This document shows, in pieces, positions 33,491-43,400 of a DNA stretch of 64,000 nt. The DNA is from Perognathus longimembris pacificus (Eukaryota; Chordata; Mammalia; Rodentia; Heteromyidae): positions 35,041,691-35,105,690 of the forward strand of contig NC_063174.1 of assembly GCF_023159225.1 (NCBI RefSeq). Reading direction: 5' to 3'. Positions within the stretch are counted from its first letter, which is position 1; every line of letters starts with the position of its first letter. The position numbers were made by a program, and so were the translations under genes. The notes beneath the pieces were generated by a model. The model worked only from the letters and a program-made list of their open reading frames with translations. It made no database searches and was not told where the DNA came from.

Positions 33491-34110
33491 CCTTATGGTA
33501 TTTTTTTTAAGGAAGCATAATTTTTTAAAGTAAATGCTCAGTTTTTTCAGGTATTGCAATATCTGTTTTTCTCTTTTGAAGAGAGAAGATACAAGGAGAG
33601 CTAGTTTCAACCAAAAATAGGAAACTATATCTTAGTTACTAGTTATAAGACTTCAGTCAGCTTTGAAGTCTTTCTACCTGCTTTTTTATTTTGAAAACAT
33701 GTATAGTAGGCAGGATAGTAATCTGGGTGGTTAGAAAGTTAAAATAACAAGTCTCACATTTTTTATGAAGAATAGGTTCTATATACAGTCTAGGTTTACT
33801 TGGGAGTATTTGGTAGCATGGACTTTTTTTGTGGAAATAATAAGAAAATACCTTCATGTCAATCCCTGATACATTTATGTAATTAAGGATACTAATAAGT
33901 GCTAACTCTCATTTCACTCTTCTGTACTAAGTTGCAGAAGCAACTTTGAAAATCTTTTTTTTCTAAAATGAATTCCAACCATTTGATTCATAACTTGAAA
34001 CAATATTACATTGTTCAGTCTAATTTTTCTTCAGCTATCTTTATCTTTATGGGACATGAATTGCATTATTTCCCATTTCTCAAATCAATTCCTGTGTCCC
34101 TAATTCACTT
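33491..34110. other. no recognised feature
   Basis: About 620 bp of AT-rich sequence up to the left target-site duplication of the intact L1. Short minus frames have no domain. Confidence 0.45.
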
Positions 34111-34123
34111 CCACTTTTCTTTT
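34111..34123. repeat. target-site duplication, 3' side of intact L1
   Basis: CCACTTTTCTTTT, identical to 40541-40553. In the reconstructed empty site the first-strand nick would be TTTT/GA on the plus strand, one base from the L1 endonuclease consensus TTTT/AA. Confidence 0.92.
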
Positions 34124-34130
34124 TTTTTTT

Positions 34131-34341
34131 TTTATTAATTGGACATAAATTTTTTTACAAGGTGTTGTGCAAAGAGGGTGCAGTTACATAGTAGGGCAGT
34201 GTGTACATTTCTTATGATATCTTACAACCTGTTTTTCTATCCCTTGTCTAGGTCAGGTTGACATATATGCAATATACAATGTATCAAGAACATATACAGT
34301 ATTCACAGACTTGGTCTCTACTGTCTCTCCGTCTCCCTTTG
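34131..34341 (-). other. L1 3' UTR
   Basis: About 210 nt from the ORF2 stop to the A tail. It shares the terminal block 'aagaaatgtacacactgcc' with older L1 tails but ends in a different sequence ('caccttgtaaaaaaattt', 'ccaattaataaa'). The segment that carries the polypurine tract in older copies is missing. The same end is found in the tiny insertion at 58146-58202. Confidence 0.8.
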
Positions 34342-37300
34342 TTAACAGTCATATATCAGGGAGATCATGCCCCTTTGTTTTCTGTGTTCTAGGCTTGTCT
34401 CACTCAACATTATTTGTTCGAGTTCTGACCATTTCCCTGCAAATAACAATATTTCACCATTCCTAATCGCTATGTAGTATTCCATTGTGTATAAGTACCA
34501 TATTTTTTGGATCCATTCGTCTGTGGAGGGGCATCTGGGTTGTTTCCATATTTTAGCTATTGTGAATTGTGCCGCGATAAACATGGTAGTACATATGCCT
34601 TTTTGATATCTTGGATTTTGCTGTTTAGGATAGATGCCTAGGAGTGGTATGGCTGGGTCATAGGGTAGGTCTATATTGAGCTTTTTGAGAAACCTCCATA
34701 CTGTTCTCCAAAGTGGTTGTACTAATTTGCACTCCCACCAACAATGGAGAAGGGTTCCTCTTTCCCCACAGCCCCTCCAGCATTTGTTGTTTCCTGAGTT
34801 CAGAGTATAGGCCATTCTAACTGGGGTGAGGTGGTATCTCAGGGTTGTTTTTATTTGCATTTCCTTTACTACCAGGGATGTTGAGCATTTCCTCATATGT
34901 TTCTTTGCCATTTTTATATCTTCTCTTGTGAAGTCTCTCTTTAGCTCTTTTGCCCATTTCCTAATAGGTTTATTGGGCTTGGAGGGGCTTAGTTTTTTGA
35001 GTTCTCTGTAGATGACCGATATCAGGCCTTTGTCTGTTGCTGTGCTGGTAAATATCCTTTCCCATATCGTTGGCTGTCTTTCTATTTTGGTGGCTATGTC
35101 CTTAGCTGTGCAGAAACTTTTTAATTTGTAGTAGTCCCATTTGTCGAGTCTTTCTCCTATTTGTTGTACCCCTGGGACTCTATTCAGGAAGTTCCTTCCT
35201 GTGCCTATAAGTTCTAGTGTCTTTCCTACTCTGTCCTTCAGTAGTTTCAAGGATTCAGGTCTGATGTTGAGGTCCTTGATCCATTTTGAGTTGATCTTGG
35301 TGCATGGTGATAGGCTTGGGTCTACTTTGAGTTTTCTGCATATGGCTGCCCAGTTCTCCCAGCACCAGTAGTTGAAGAGGCTATGTTTATTCCATTGTAT
35401 ATCTTTAGCTCCTTTGTCGAATATCAGTTGGCTGTAAGAGTGCGGTTTTATTTCTGGGTCTTCAGTTCTAATCCATTGGTCTTCCGATCTGTTTTTATAC
35501 CAATACCATGCTGTTTTTGTTATGATGGCCTTGTAGTAGATCTTGAAGTCAGGTATTGTGATACCTCCAGCATTGCTTTTTTTGCCTAGAATTGCTTTGG
35601 CTATTCTAGGTTTTTTGCTGTTCCATATGAATTTATGGATTGGTTTCTCTATTTCAGTGAAGAATGTGGCTGGGATTTTGATAGGTATTGCATTGAATTT
35701 GTATAACAATTTGGGCAATATGGCCATTTTCACTATATTGATTCTGCCTACCCATGAGCATGGGAGGTCTTTCCATCTCCTTGTGTCTTCTTTGATTTCC
35801 CTTATTAGATTTTTGTAGTTTTCATTGAATAGGTCCGTCACGTCCTTGGTTAAGTTGATCCCTAGGTACTTTATTCTTTTTTTGGCTACTGTAAATGGAA
35901 TTGTTTCCATAATTTCCTTTTCTGTTTGTCTATTGCTGGTGTACAGAAAAGCTGCTGACTTTTGTGGGTTGATTTTGTATCCTGCTACTTTGCCAAATTG
36001 GTTTATTAGGTGTAGGAGTTTGGGTACTGAGGTTTTTGGGTCCTTCAGATACAAGATCATGTCGTCTGCGAATAGGGATAACTTGATTTCTTCCTTGCCG
36101 ATGTGGATCCCTTTGATGTCCTCCTCTTGCCTTATTGCTATGGCTAGGGATTCCAGCACTATGTTGAACAGAAGTGGGGAGAGTGGGCATCCTTGTCTTG
36201 TTCCTGATTTTAGGGGGAATGACTTAAGTTTCTCTCCATTTAATATGATATTAGCAGTTGGTCTGTTGTATATGGCTTTTATTGTTTTGAGGAATGTTCC
36301 ATCTATTCCTGTTCTCTCCAAAGCTTTTAATAGGTATGGATGTTGTATTTTGTCAAAGGCTTTTTGGGCATCGACTGAGATAACAATGTGATTCTTGATT
36401 TTAGTTCTGTTTATGTGGTGAATTACGTTGATTGATTTACGGATGTTGAACCATCCTTGTGACTGAGGGATGAAGCCTACTTGGTCATGATGTATGATAT
36501 TCTTGATCACTTTCTGGATCCTATTAGCTAATATTTTATTGAGGAGCTTTGCATCTGTGTTCATTAGTGATATTGGTCTGTAGTTCTCTTTTTTTGTTGG
36601 GTCTTTGCCTGGTTTGGGAATTAGTATGATATTAGCTTCGTAGAATGAGTTTGGTATTTCTCCCTCCATTTCTATTTCGCGGAAGAGTTTGAGGAGTATT
36701 GGAATTAGCTCCTCACTAAAGGTTTTGTAGAATTCGTTGGTGAATCCATCTGGGCCTGGGCTTTTCTTAGTAGGGAGGTTCTTGATTACCTCCTGTATCT
36801 CACCGTAAGTTATTGGTTTATTTAGCTGATTTATTTCTTCTTGGTTCAGTTTGGGCAGTTTGTACTTCTCTAAGAATTGATCCATTTCTGTAGAATTATT
36901 GTTTTTTGCTGAGTAGAGGTTTTGGAAATAGCTCCTTATGATTGTTTGAATATCGTGTGTACTTGTTGTAATTTTTCCTGTGGAGTCCCTGATTTTACGA
37001 ATATGAGTCTCTTCTCTTCTTTTTTTTGTAAGTCTTGCAAGGGGTCTGTCAATTTTGTTTATTTTCTCAAAGAACCAGCTTTTAGTCTTATTTATTTGTT
37101 GAATGGTCTTTCTATTTTCAATCAGATTTATCTCTTCTTTAATCTTTGTGATCTCTCCCCTCCTAGTCGTTTTAGATTCTGTCATTTCTTGTTTCTCCAG
37201 TTGTTTTAGTTTCATCATGAGGGTATTCACCTGCTCTGCTTCCATTCTTTTAATGTGGGTGCTGAGTGCAATGATCTTGCCCCTCAGTACTGCCTTAGCT

Positions 37301-38169
37301 GTGTCCCATAGGTTTCTTTGTGATGTGTTTTCTTTGTCATTGTGGCTTATGAATTCGTTGATTTCATCTTTAATTTGATCTGTGGCCCAAGTGTTGGATA
37401 GCAGCGTGGGGTTTAGCCTCCAAGAGTGTGTATAGGCTCTGTGGTATCCTTTGTTGTTGAGGGTTACCTTTAATCCACTGTGATCAGATATAATACATGG
37501 GATGACGTCAATACTTTTGTATTTGCTGAGGTTCTTTGTGTGGGCTATGACGTGGTCTATTTTGGAATATGATCCATGGGCTGCTGAAAAGAAGGTGTAT
37601 TGGGTCTCTGTGGGGTGAAAGGTTCTATATAGGTCTGTTAGATCCATTTGGGAAATGGTGTTATTTAGGTCCTCAGCTCCCTTACTAATCCTCTGGGTGT
37701 TGGATCTGTCTCTTGGAGAGAGAGGAGTATTAAAGTCACCCACTATGATTGTGTTTGCGTCTATCTTGCTCTGTAATTCTTTGAGAATTTGCTTGACATA
37801 TGTCGGGCCTCTTTTGTTCGGTGAGTATACATTTATCACCGTGATTTCTTGATTCTGTATTTTTCCTTGTATTAATATGTAGTGTCCTTCTTTGTCTTTT
37901 TGAGTGGACTTTAAAGAGAAGTCAAGCTTGTCTGAGATCAGGATGGCTACACCTGCCGTTTTGGTGGATGCATTTGCTTGGTAGATCTTGCTCCATCCTT
38001 TCACTCGAAGCCTGTTTTTGTCCCTTGCTGTAAGGTGGGTCTCTTGTAGACAGCAGATGTCAACTTTTTGTTTGCGAATCCATTCTGCCAGTCTGCTCCT
38101 CTTTATCGGGGAGTTTAAACCATTTATATTTAAAGAGATCAAGGATAAGGGTGTTTTTTCTCCTTCCAT
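34342..38169 (-). CDS. ORF2: L1 ORF2 protein: endonuclease and reverse transcriptase
   Basis: 1275 residues, the same length as human ORF2p. It nicks target DNA and reverse-transcribes L1 (and SINE) RNA at the nick. Endonuclease domain, about residues 1-240: N14, E43, D145, N147, D205 and H230 are all present, in human numbering. The reverse transcriptase includes YRPISL (530-535), VDAQKAFD with D600, [10 protein letters not shown] (656-665) and FADD with D702/D703. Zinc knuckle: C1130, C1134, H1142, C1147. Start: ATG at 38167-38169 in a strong context (A at -3, G at +4), placing LNINGLNSP at the position expected for the family; stop TAA at 34342-34344. No frameshift or premature stop. It is preceded by 54 nt of A-rich spacer after ORF1 and is presumably translated by the unconventional ORF1-ORF2 reinitiation of L1s. 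Confidence 0.97.
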   Translation of the reverse strand: MEGEKTPLSLISLNINGLNSPIKRSRLAEWIRKQKVDICCLQETHLTARDKNRLRVKGWSKIYQANASTKTAGVAILISDKLDFSLKSTQKDKEGHYILIQGKIQNQEITVINVYSPNKRGPTYVKQILKELQSKIDANTIIVGDFNTPLSPRDRSNTQRISKGAEDLNNTISQMDLTDLYRTFHPTETQYTFFSAAHGSYSKIDHVIAHTKNLSKYKSIDVIPCIISDHSGLKVTLNNKGYHRAYTHSWRLNPTLLSNTWATDQIKDEINEFISHNDKENTSQRNLWDTAKAVLRGKIIALSTHIKRMEAEQVNTLMMKLKQLEKQEMTESKTTRRGEITKIKEEINLIENRKTIQQINKTKSWFFEKINKIDRPLARLTKKRREETHIRKIRDSTGKITTSTHDIQTIIRSYFQNLYSAKNNNSTEMDQFLEKYKLPKLNQEEINQLNKPITYGEIQEVIKNLPTKKSPGPDGFTNEFYKTFSEELIPILLKLFREIEMEGEIPNSFYEANIILIPKPGKDPTKKENYRPISLMNTDAKLLNKILANRIQKVIKNIIHHDQVGFIPQSQGWFNIRKSINVIHHINRTKIKNHIVISVDAQKAFDKIQHPYLLKALERTGIDGTFLKTIKAIYNRPTANIILNGEKLKSFPLKSGTRQGCPLSPLLFNIVLESLAIAIRQEEDIKGIHIGKEEIKLSLFADDMILYLKDPKTSVPKLLHLINQFGKVAGYKINPQKSAAFLYTSNRQTEKEIMETIPFTVAKKRIKYLGINLTKDVTDLFNENYKNLIREIKEDTRRWKDLPCSWVGRINIVKMAILPKLLYKFNAIPIKIPATFFTEIEKPIHKFIWNSKKPRIAKAILGKKSNAGGITIPDFKIYYKAIITKTAWYWYKNRSEDQWIRTEDPEIKPHSYSQLIFDKGAKDIQWNKHSLFNYWCWENWAAICRKLKVDPSLSPCTKINSKWIKDLNIRPESLKLLKDRVGKTLELIGTGRNFLNRVPGVQQIGERLDKWDYYKLKSFCTAKDIATKIERQPTIWERIFTSTATDKGLISVIYRELKKLSPSKPNKPIRKWAKELKRDFTREDIKMAKKHMRKCSTSLVVKEMQIKTTLRYHLTPVRMAYTLNSGNNKCWRGCGERGTLLHCWWECKLVQPLWRTVWRFLKKLNIDLPYDPAIPLLGIYPKQQNPRYQKGICTTMFIAAQFTIAKIWKQPRCPSTDEWIQKIWYLYTMEYYIAIRNGEILLFAGKWSELEQIMLSETSLEHRKQRGMISLIYDC

Positions 38170-38223
38170 TTTCTTGGTGGGCTGTTTTTTCTTCTTCTTT
38201 TTTTTTTTTTTTTCTTCTTGTCT
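38170..38223 (-). other. ORF1-ORF2 spacer, A-rich
   Basis: 54 nt between the ORF1 stop (38224-38226) and the ORF2 ATG. On the coding strand it is mostly A with some G (A runs at 38197-38213). Human L1 has a spacer of similar length. Confidence 0.9.
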
Positions 38224-39393
38224 TTAGTGAGCTTGTGTTTCTGCTGGACTTTGGCTATTGAAGTTTCTTTCTGATTCTGTCTGTGTGTCTTTTACGAAGA
38301 CACACAGGTGGGGTTCCCCTCTTAATATTCGCTGTAGGGCTGGTTTTTTATTCACATACTCCTTTAGCTCCTCTTTGGTGTGGAAAGATCTGGTTCTCCC
38401 TTCGAATGTGAACTCCAATTTCGCTGGATATTTGATCCGAGGTTGTAAATTGTTATTCTGGAGTACTTGGATGGTGTTCTTCCACTCGCTTCGAGCTTGG
38501 TAAGTTTGTGTGGATAAATCGGATGTTATTCGAATCCTCTTCCCATTGAAAAAAGTTTCCTTCTTCGCTTTGGCTGAATTCAGAATTTGCTCTTTAATCT
38601 TGAGGTCTGTAGTCTTGAATATTATGTGCCTTGGGGTGGCTTTCCTGGGGTCTGGCCTGCCAGGTGTCCTATAGGCTTCGGTTACCTGGATGGGGTCCCC
38701 TGTGAGATTGGGGAAGTTTTCTGCAATAACTTTATTGAGAACATGATTAAGCCCTCTGCTCTGGTATTCGGCTCCTTCTTCTATTCCAATTATGCGCAGA
38801 TTATATCTCTTGTCTTTGTCCATTAGTTCCTGGATTAGTCTTCCCTGAAGCTTCACCTTTTCTTGGAGTGTGGTCATTTTCTGGTTGTTGTCAGCTGCTT
38901 CATCGTCCAGGCGAGAGATTCTGGATTCTATATGGTCTACTCTTTGTGTCATGGTTTCAATTGCGGAGTTTATGGATGTCAGAGAGCTATTTATGGTTGT
39001 CATATCAGCTCTGATCGTGGAGATTTCTTCCTTTAAAGAGTTGTATTTTAAATCTATTTTTTCATGCATTTCAATTCTTAGGATGTGGAGATTTTCTTTA
39101 AAGGCAGCTTGCATTGTATCCATTTTTGCTTCCATTTCTTTAAAGCAGGTTTGCATTGTATCCAGTTTTGCTTCCATTTCTTTCTTGGCTTCCTGGGTGT
39201 CCTTCCAGATTTCCGCTCTAAATTCCTGGAATTGTTTTCTGATTTCATTTCTGACGCTTTCGATCATTCCTGTTAACATGGCCTCATTTGCTTTTTTAGT
39301 CTCCATCTCCTCTTCAGTCGTGCTGCTTTTTGGAGCTGGCGAGTTGGCTTGCCCTTTGATGAACTGAGTTATGTTTCTTTGTGATTTGCGCAT
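38224..39393 (-). CDS. ORF1: L1 ORF1 protein: trimeric RNA-binding chaperone
   Basis: 389 residues from the ATG at 39391-39393. The frame stays open upstream for at least 34 more codons to a GTG, but contains no earlier ATG, so this start is preferred; its Kozak context is weak (C at -3, C at +4). Order: short basic N-terminus (MRKSQRN), long coiled coil (about 40-190), RRM-like domain (about 197-293, NLRIIGIEEG) and C-terminal domain with RRTP-type and ATPRHIIF (253-259) and YPAKLEF (322-328) motifs. Residues 72-99 are a tandem duplication of 14 residues (EMEAK-DTMQ), encoded by two 42-bp repeats. Binds L1 RNA in cis as a trimer. Its stop is TAA. Confidence 0.93.
   Translation of the reverse strand: MRKSQRNITQFIKGQANSPAPKSSTTEEEMETKKANEAMLTGMIESVRNEIRKQFQEFRAEIWKDTQEAKKEMEAKLDTMQTCFKEMEAKMDTMQAAFKENLHILRIEMHEKIDLKYNSLKEEISTIRADMTTINSSLTSINSAIETMTQRVDHIESRISRLDDEAADNNQKMTTLQEKVKLQGRLIQELMDKDKRYNLRIIGIEEGAEYQSRGLNHVLNKVIAENFPNLTGDPIQVTEAYRTPGRPDPRKATPRHIIFKTTDLKIKEQILNSAKAKKETFFNGKRIRITSDLSTQTYQARSEWKNTIQVLQNNNLQPRIKYPAKLEFTFEGRTRSFHTKEELKEYVNKKPALQRILRGEPHLCVFVKDTQTESERNFNSQSPAETQAH
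39096..39179 (-). repeat. 42-bp tandem duplication within ORF1 coiled coil
   Basis: Copies 39096-39137 and 39138-39179, each starting CTTTAAAG on the plus strand and differing at only a few positions. Adds exactly two heptads per copy and so preserves both frame and coiled-coil register. Length variation in this part of ORF1 is known from mouse L1. Confidence 0.9.
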
Positions 39394-40540
39394 CTGGAGA
39401 TCTGGATGGCTTCTCAGGTTTGGTTTGTAGCTCCTCCCTCCCTCCTGTGTAGACGTGTCTACGGCAGCAGGTGCTGTCGCTGTGTCCCCGCCCACCAGTG
39501 CAGGGTACGCCTACCAGAGCGGGCGCTGTCGCCGGGGGCCCCGCCCTCCTGTGCGCTGTGCGTTCAGTGCAACGGGCACTTCGGCGGGATATGCCTCCCA
39601 GAGCAAGTCCTGGGTTGTTGGGTTGTGCTTGCGCCCTCCCACGAGTCCGTTGGGGGGGGGGTACGTGTGGGGCCCAGTGGGATCGACTGTCCGGGTGTGG
39701 CTTGGCACCTTCAGACCTCACCTCCGCTGTGAGGAGGGGGGACGTGATCAGGCTCAAGTGACCCTGCTGGGCTGGTATTGCCCACCAGCGCCTGTGGTTT
39801 TAGTTGTAAGAGTCTGCGAGGTCCAGGCGCCTCAGGTGGGGTTTGCACAACCGGCTGTCTCCCGGCCCCTGTTGGGAAGGGGGCGGGGCCGGTTCTGCCA
39901 GCTCAGGAACCTGTGGGGTGTTGGTGCTGCTGAGCCCTTCCCCTGCTAAACTGACTTCCCAGCGCCTGTTGGGAGCTTCCCCGCCTGATTTGTGGGTTCT
40001 TTGTTCCCTCAGGGGTGGGGGAGGGGGGAGGGAGGGTACTCACTTTTGCTGCTTTGTGTGTGTGTCCCTCGCAGCCGTTGGCCCTCCAGGGGTTGGCTAA
40101 GTGTCGTGGTGGCTTCCCTGGTTCCCGATTTCTGCCGCGCTGGGTTCCCTTGTCCAAACCCGGTGTGGACCCGAACTTCTCGTCGCTGCCGGTGTGTCTT
40201 GGTCCGCACCCTGCCTTGTGTCCGTGGGGTCTCCCCCTATATGAATTCTGCGCTCCTGGCAGCCTGTCTGCCGATCGCCGGGTTCCCCTTTCCCAGCCTG
40301 ACCCTGTTTGGGCCAGGGTCGGCTGGAGGGGGGAGGGTGCCCCGGTGAATCTCCGGCTCCGTGTAGGTTTTCGGTTCTTCTTTTTTGCTCCTTTTTGTTT
40401 TCCTGCGTTTCTCCACTGCTTCTGGCTGCTGGTTTTGCTGGGTCCTTGATGGGGTGTTGGGTGTTGGGGTTCCCAGCTCACTATGCCCTTGGAGCGAGTC
40501 GGGGTGCCTCCCTATTCCATCGGCGCCATCTTTCTTCTCC
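39394..40540 (-). promoter_or_regulatory. L1 5' UTR / internal Pol II promoter
   Basis: About 1.15 kb, GC-rich with many CpGs, in sharp contrast to the flanks. On the transcribed (minus) strand it has no ATG between 40518 and the ORF1 start. The only ATGs are at the very 5' tip (40527-40529 and 40518-40520), in one frame that ends at a TAG after five codons. A divergent repeat pair 'acgcctaccagagc' / 'atgcctcccagagc' lies about 84 bp apart near 39507 and 39591. Long frames on either strand here open only with GTG or TTG. Confidence 0.85.
40522..40532 (-). promoter_or_regulatory. YY1-type site at the L1 5' tip
   Basis: AAGATGGCGCC on the minus strand, about +9 to +19 from the inferred 5' end. 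Human L1 carries a YY1 site (CAAGATGGC) at nearly the same place, where it fixes the transcription start. The agreement also supports that this copy is complete at its 5' end. Confidence 0.75.
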
Positions 40541-40553
40541 CCACTTTTCTTTT
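40541..40553. repeat. target-site duplication, 5' side of intact L1
   Basis: CCACTTTTCTTTT, identical to 34111-34123. Confidence 0.92.
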
Positions 40554-40604
40554 GATGAACATCTACTTAGTATCAGAGATTTAAAAATCCATAGCAGTAT
40601 TCTT

Positions 40605-41778
40605 TTTTTTAATTTACTTTTATTGTTAAGGTGATATAGAGAGGGTTTACAGTTACATAATTAGGTAGTGAGTACATTTCTTGTTATACCCTCCCTCATT
40701 TTTCTCTCACCTTTCCTCCCTCCCAGCATACTAGTTGTACAGTTCCTTTCCAACATATTGTTTCATGAGTTATCGCTATTGCATTGGTTTACCCTTTATT
40801 CTTTGTCTCACCCTTCTGATGTTCTCTTTCCCTTCCCTACTTCAGGTAAACATATATACAATATCCAGTGTACCAGAATCTTATTCAGTAACCACAGGGG
40901 ATAAACCTTAGGAAATTCACATAGTACATTAAAGATAACAACAGCAATAAAATCTTCTTGTTTCTATATCTTGGAGCTCATTTACTTAGCCTCATCTTAT
41001 ATAATCATATGTACGTAGCTGTTGAGCTATTGTGGTCCTCTGCTAGGACTATCCTAGACATTTTTATGTTTGTTTAGTAATTGTTTGGTTTTAGGGACAT
41101 GGTGTAAAGTCACTGACCAAAGCATGTAGAAATACCATTTGAAATGATGTTTGTTATTTTACAACCATGATCTCTGTTTTTTTTTTCTTTTTCCTCCTAA
41201 CATCCACATATCAGGGAGACCAAGCGCCTTTGTTCTCTGTGTTCTAGGCTTTTCTTGCTCAACATTATTTGTTCAAGATCTGTCCATTTCCCTGCGAATG
41301 CCATTATTTTATCATTTCTAATCACTATGTAGAATTCCATTGTGTACAGGTACCACATTTCTTGTATCCATTCATCTGTAGTGGGGCAACTGGGTTGTTT
41401 CCATATTTTGGCTATTGTGAATTGTGCAGCAATACACATGGATGTACAGGTGTCCTTGTGATATCCTGGATCCTGTTTTGGATAGATGCCTAGGAGTGGT
41501 ATGGCTAGGTCCTAGGGTATGTCTATGCTGAGTTTTTTGAGGAACCTCCATACTGTTCTCCAGAGTGGTTGTACTAGTTTTCACTCCCACCAGCAATACA
41601 GGTTTCCTCTTTCTCCACATCCCCTACAGCATTTGTTGTTGTGAGTTCAGAGTATAGGTGTTCCAACTGGGGTGAGGTAGTATCTCAGGGTTGTTTTTAT
41701 TTGCATTTCCTTTACTGCCAGGTATGTTGAACATTTCCTCATATGTTTCTTTGCCATTTTTATTTCTTCTGAGAAGTT
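40605..41778 (-). mobile_element. 5'-truncated older L1
   Basis: 3' UTR (40605-41196) with a C-rich (minus-strand G-rich) block at 40686-40728, then the ORF2 C-terminal region. An 80-residue frame at 41197-41439 still reads [13 protein letters not shown] and ends in SLICGC, close to the intact ORF2, but the rest has stops. Flanked by ATAGCAGTATTCTT (40591-40604) and ATAGTAGTATTCTT (41779-41792). Confidence 0.88.
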
Positions 41779-42024
41779 ATAGTAGTATTCTTCAAATGAG
41801 CATTTCCAGGTAATATTATAGAAATCTGTTGAACTGTAAATTCTGATTTAGTACGTGTAGAGTGGGACCAGGGATTTTTCAATTGTTACTAATTCCCACA
41901 TTGTTCCCTTATTCATCTATAGGCCACACTCACAACAGTTTGAGACTTTAAATAGGATAGTATAGTAAAATGATCACAAACATTTTAGAAGGGGAAGGAA
42001 TCTATCTAAAAACATATAGTCCCT

Positions 42025-42223
42025 TGGGCTGGGAATATGGCCTAGTGGTAGAGTGCTCACCTCGTATACCAGAAGCCCTGGGTTCGATTCCCCAGCACCA
42101 CATATATAGAAAACGGCCAGAAGTGGCTCTGTGGCTCAAGTGGCAGAGTGCTAGCCTTGAGCAAAAAGAAGCCAGGGACAGTGCTCAGGCCCTGAGCCCA
42201 AGGCGTAGGACTGGCAAAAAACA
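42025..42223 (+). mobile_element. IDL-Geo SINE, standard subfamily
   Basis: 17-bp duplication AAAAACATATAGTCCCT at 42008-42024 and 42224-42240. Confidence 0.92.
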
Positions 42224-42240
42224 AAAAACATATAGTCCCT

Positions 42241-43080
42241 CTATTTTAGGACTAGGCACTGGTAAACTCCAGGAAAATTATCTTAAACAAGGTTCACAAA
42301 GCTAGTATTGAACCCACAAATAATGAACTTATCCTCACTAGTATTCTTACGTGCCTTCCACTCAAACTTCACTTCTGTATCTTGTGGGGACTATTCAGAT
42401 AAATTTATGTAGGAAGCCTGAAATCTCTTAGTTATAACTCTTCCTTTTTCAAGTAACCTAAGATATTGTTAAATTGTGACAAGGATTGCCAACCAGGATC
42501 CTCAGGGATAGGTGTATATCTACATGAATGGAGAAATGAATAACATAAGCAAATCTTCTGTCAGAATTACAGAAGTTTTATTTCTTGCTGTTTTCAGAAG
42601 ATATTTTACATAGAGACTTATCCATTTTAATTCTAAATAAAGCAAAGGAAAAAATGGTTTATGTGGGTAAAGATTTAATGGAATTTCAGTATGGGTAGAA
42701 TTTCACCGTAAAACTCACACTGTATTCTAGTAAAGATTATGTGTGTTCTCTTTTTTATCCTCTGTGTCTTCAGAGTGAAGGAACAATATCATATCTGGAC
42801 CAAGGATGCTTTATATTATCAAGAATCCCACAACAGTGGAACATAAATATATTGTTAATGTCGCTTTTGATAAGAACTAGAGGGAGAATGGATATTTTTC
42901 ATCCATTTCAAATTTATTAAAATTTAAAAAAATATGTCAATCTGGACAAGAGAATGAAAACATTAGTTTGGCAAAAGCAAAATAGTATAACCACTCTAAT
43001 TCTAGCTATTTTAATCGTCTTTTAAAACAAAGATTCATAAATAACACTTTTACAATACTATCATAAGAAGAAAAGTATGA
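42241..43080. other. repeat-poor, no certain feature
   Basis: Unique-looking AT-rich sequence. A pyrimidine-rich run ending CAG at 42775 resembles a splice acceptor, but I find no matching open exon and donor. See rejected items. Confidence 0.45.
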
Positions 43081-43084
43081 CTGC

Positions 43085-43400
43085 CAGGCACCAGTGGCTC
43101 ATTTCTATAATCCTAGCTACTTAGGAGGCTGAAATCTGAGGACTGTGATTAGAAGCCAGCTCAGGCAGGCAAATCTGCAAGACTCTTGTTGAAATAATCA
43201 CAAATGAGCCAGGTACACCAGCAGGTTTATAGCTGTAATCCTAGCTACTTAAGAGGCTGAAGTCTGTGAGAGTTATTTCAAATTAAGCACCCCAAAGCTG
43301 GAAATGTAGCTGTGGCTTGAGTAGTAAGTAGAGCACTAACCTTAAGCAAAAAAGCTCTGGGACAGTGCCTAGGCCCTGACAGCCCCAGGATGGGCACACA
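43085..43400 (+). repeat. composite SINE with two 7SL-like arms and an ID-like arm
   Basis: 7SL-like arms at 43085-43200 and 43203-43305, ID-like arm at 43306-43395 with the dID-type insertion ('aaaaaagctctgggacagtgc'). Either a B1-dID with a second B1 inserted or a member of the three-module family. Confidence 0.55.

Larger units (their letters stand above)
34124..40540 (-). mobile_element. full-length LINE-1 with intact ORF1 and ORF2
   Basis: A 6.4-kb autonomous non-LTR retrotransposon. From its 5' end: GC- and CpG-rich leader with a YY1-type motif, ORF1, A-rich 54-bp spacer, ORF2, 3' UTR of about 210 bp and a short A tail. A perfect 13-bp target-site duplication and a complete 5' end indicate one uninterrupted insertion; both frames are free of stops. 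Compared with other L1s in the window it is clearly the youngest. Its 3' UTR lacks the G-rich tract seen at 5336, 25752, 29302 and (as C-rich plus strand) 40690-40728. It lies 38 bp from an older L1. Whether it is active cannot be told from sequence alone. Confidence 0.95.

Noticed and set aside
34826..38826. Many frames on the plus strand across the L1 (60-190 codons)
   Set aside because: They are antisense shadows of ORF1 and ORF2, with hydrophobic low-complexity products and no domain.
39455..40481. Long open frames on both strands of the L1 leader (up to about 190 codons), including antisense ones reminiscent of primate ORF0
   Set aside because: The long frames open only with GTG or TTG. 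The high GC content and CpG-rich sequence make stop codons rare. There is no ATG on the sense strand in this interval.
42750..42845. Pyrimidine-rich stretch ending CAG followed by 'agtgaaggaacaatatc', resembling a splice acceptor and exon
   Set aside because: No convincing donor site or neighbouring exon, and stop codons appear early. A lone acceptor-like motif is expected by chance.
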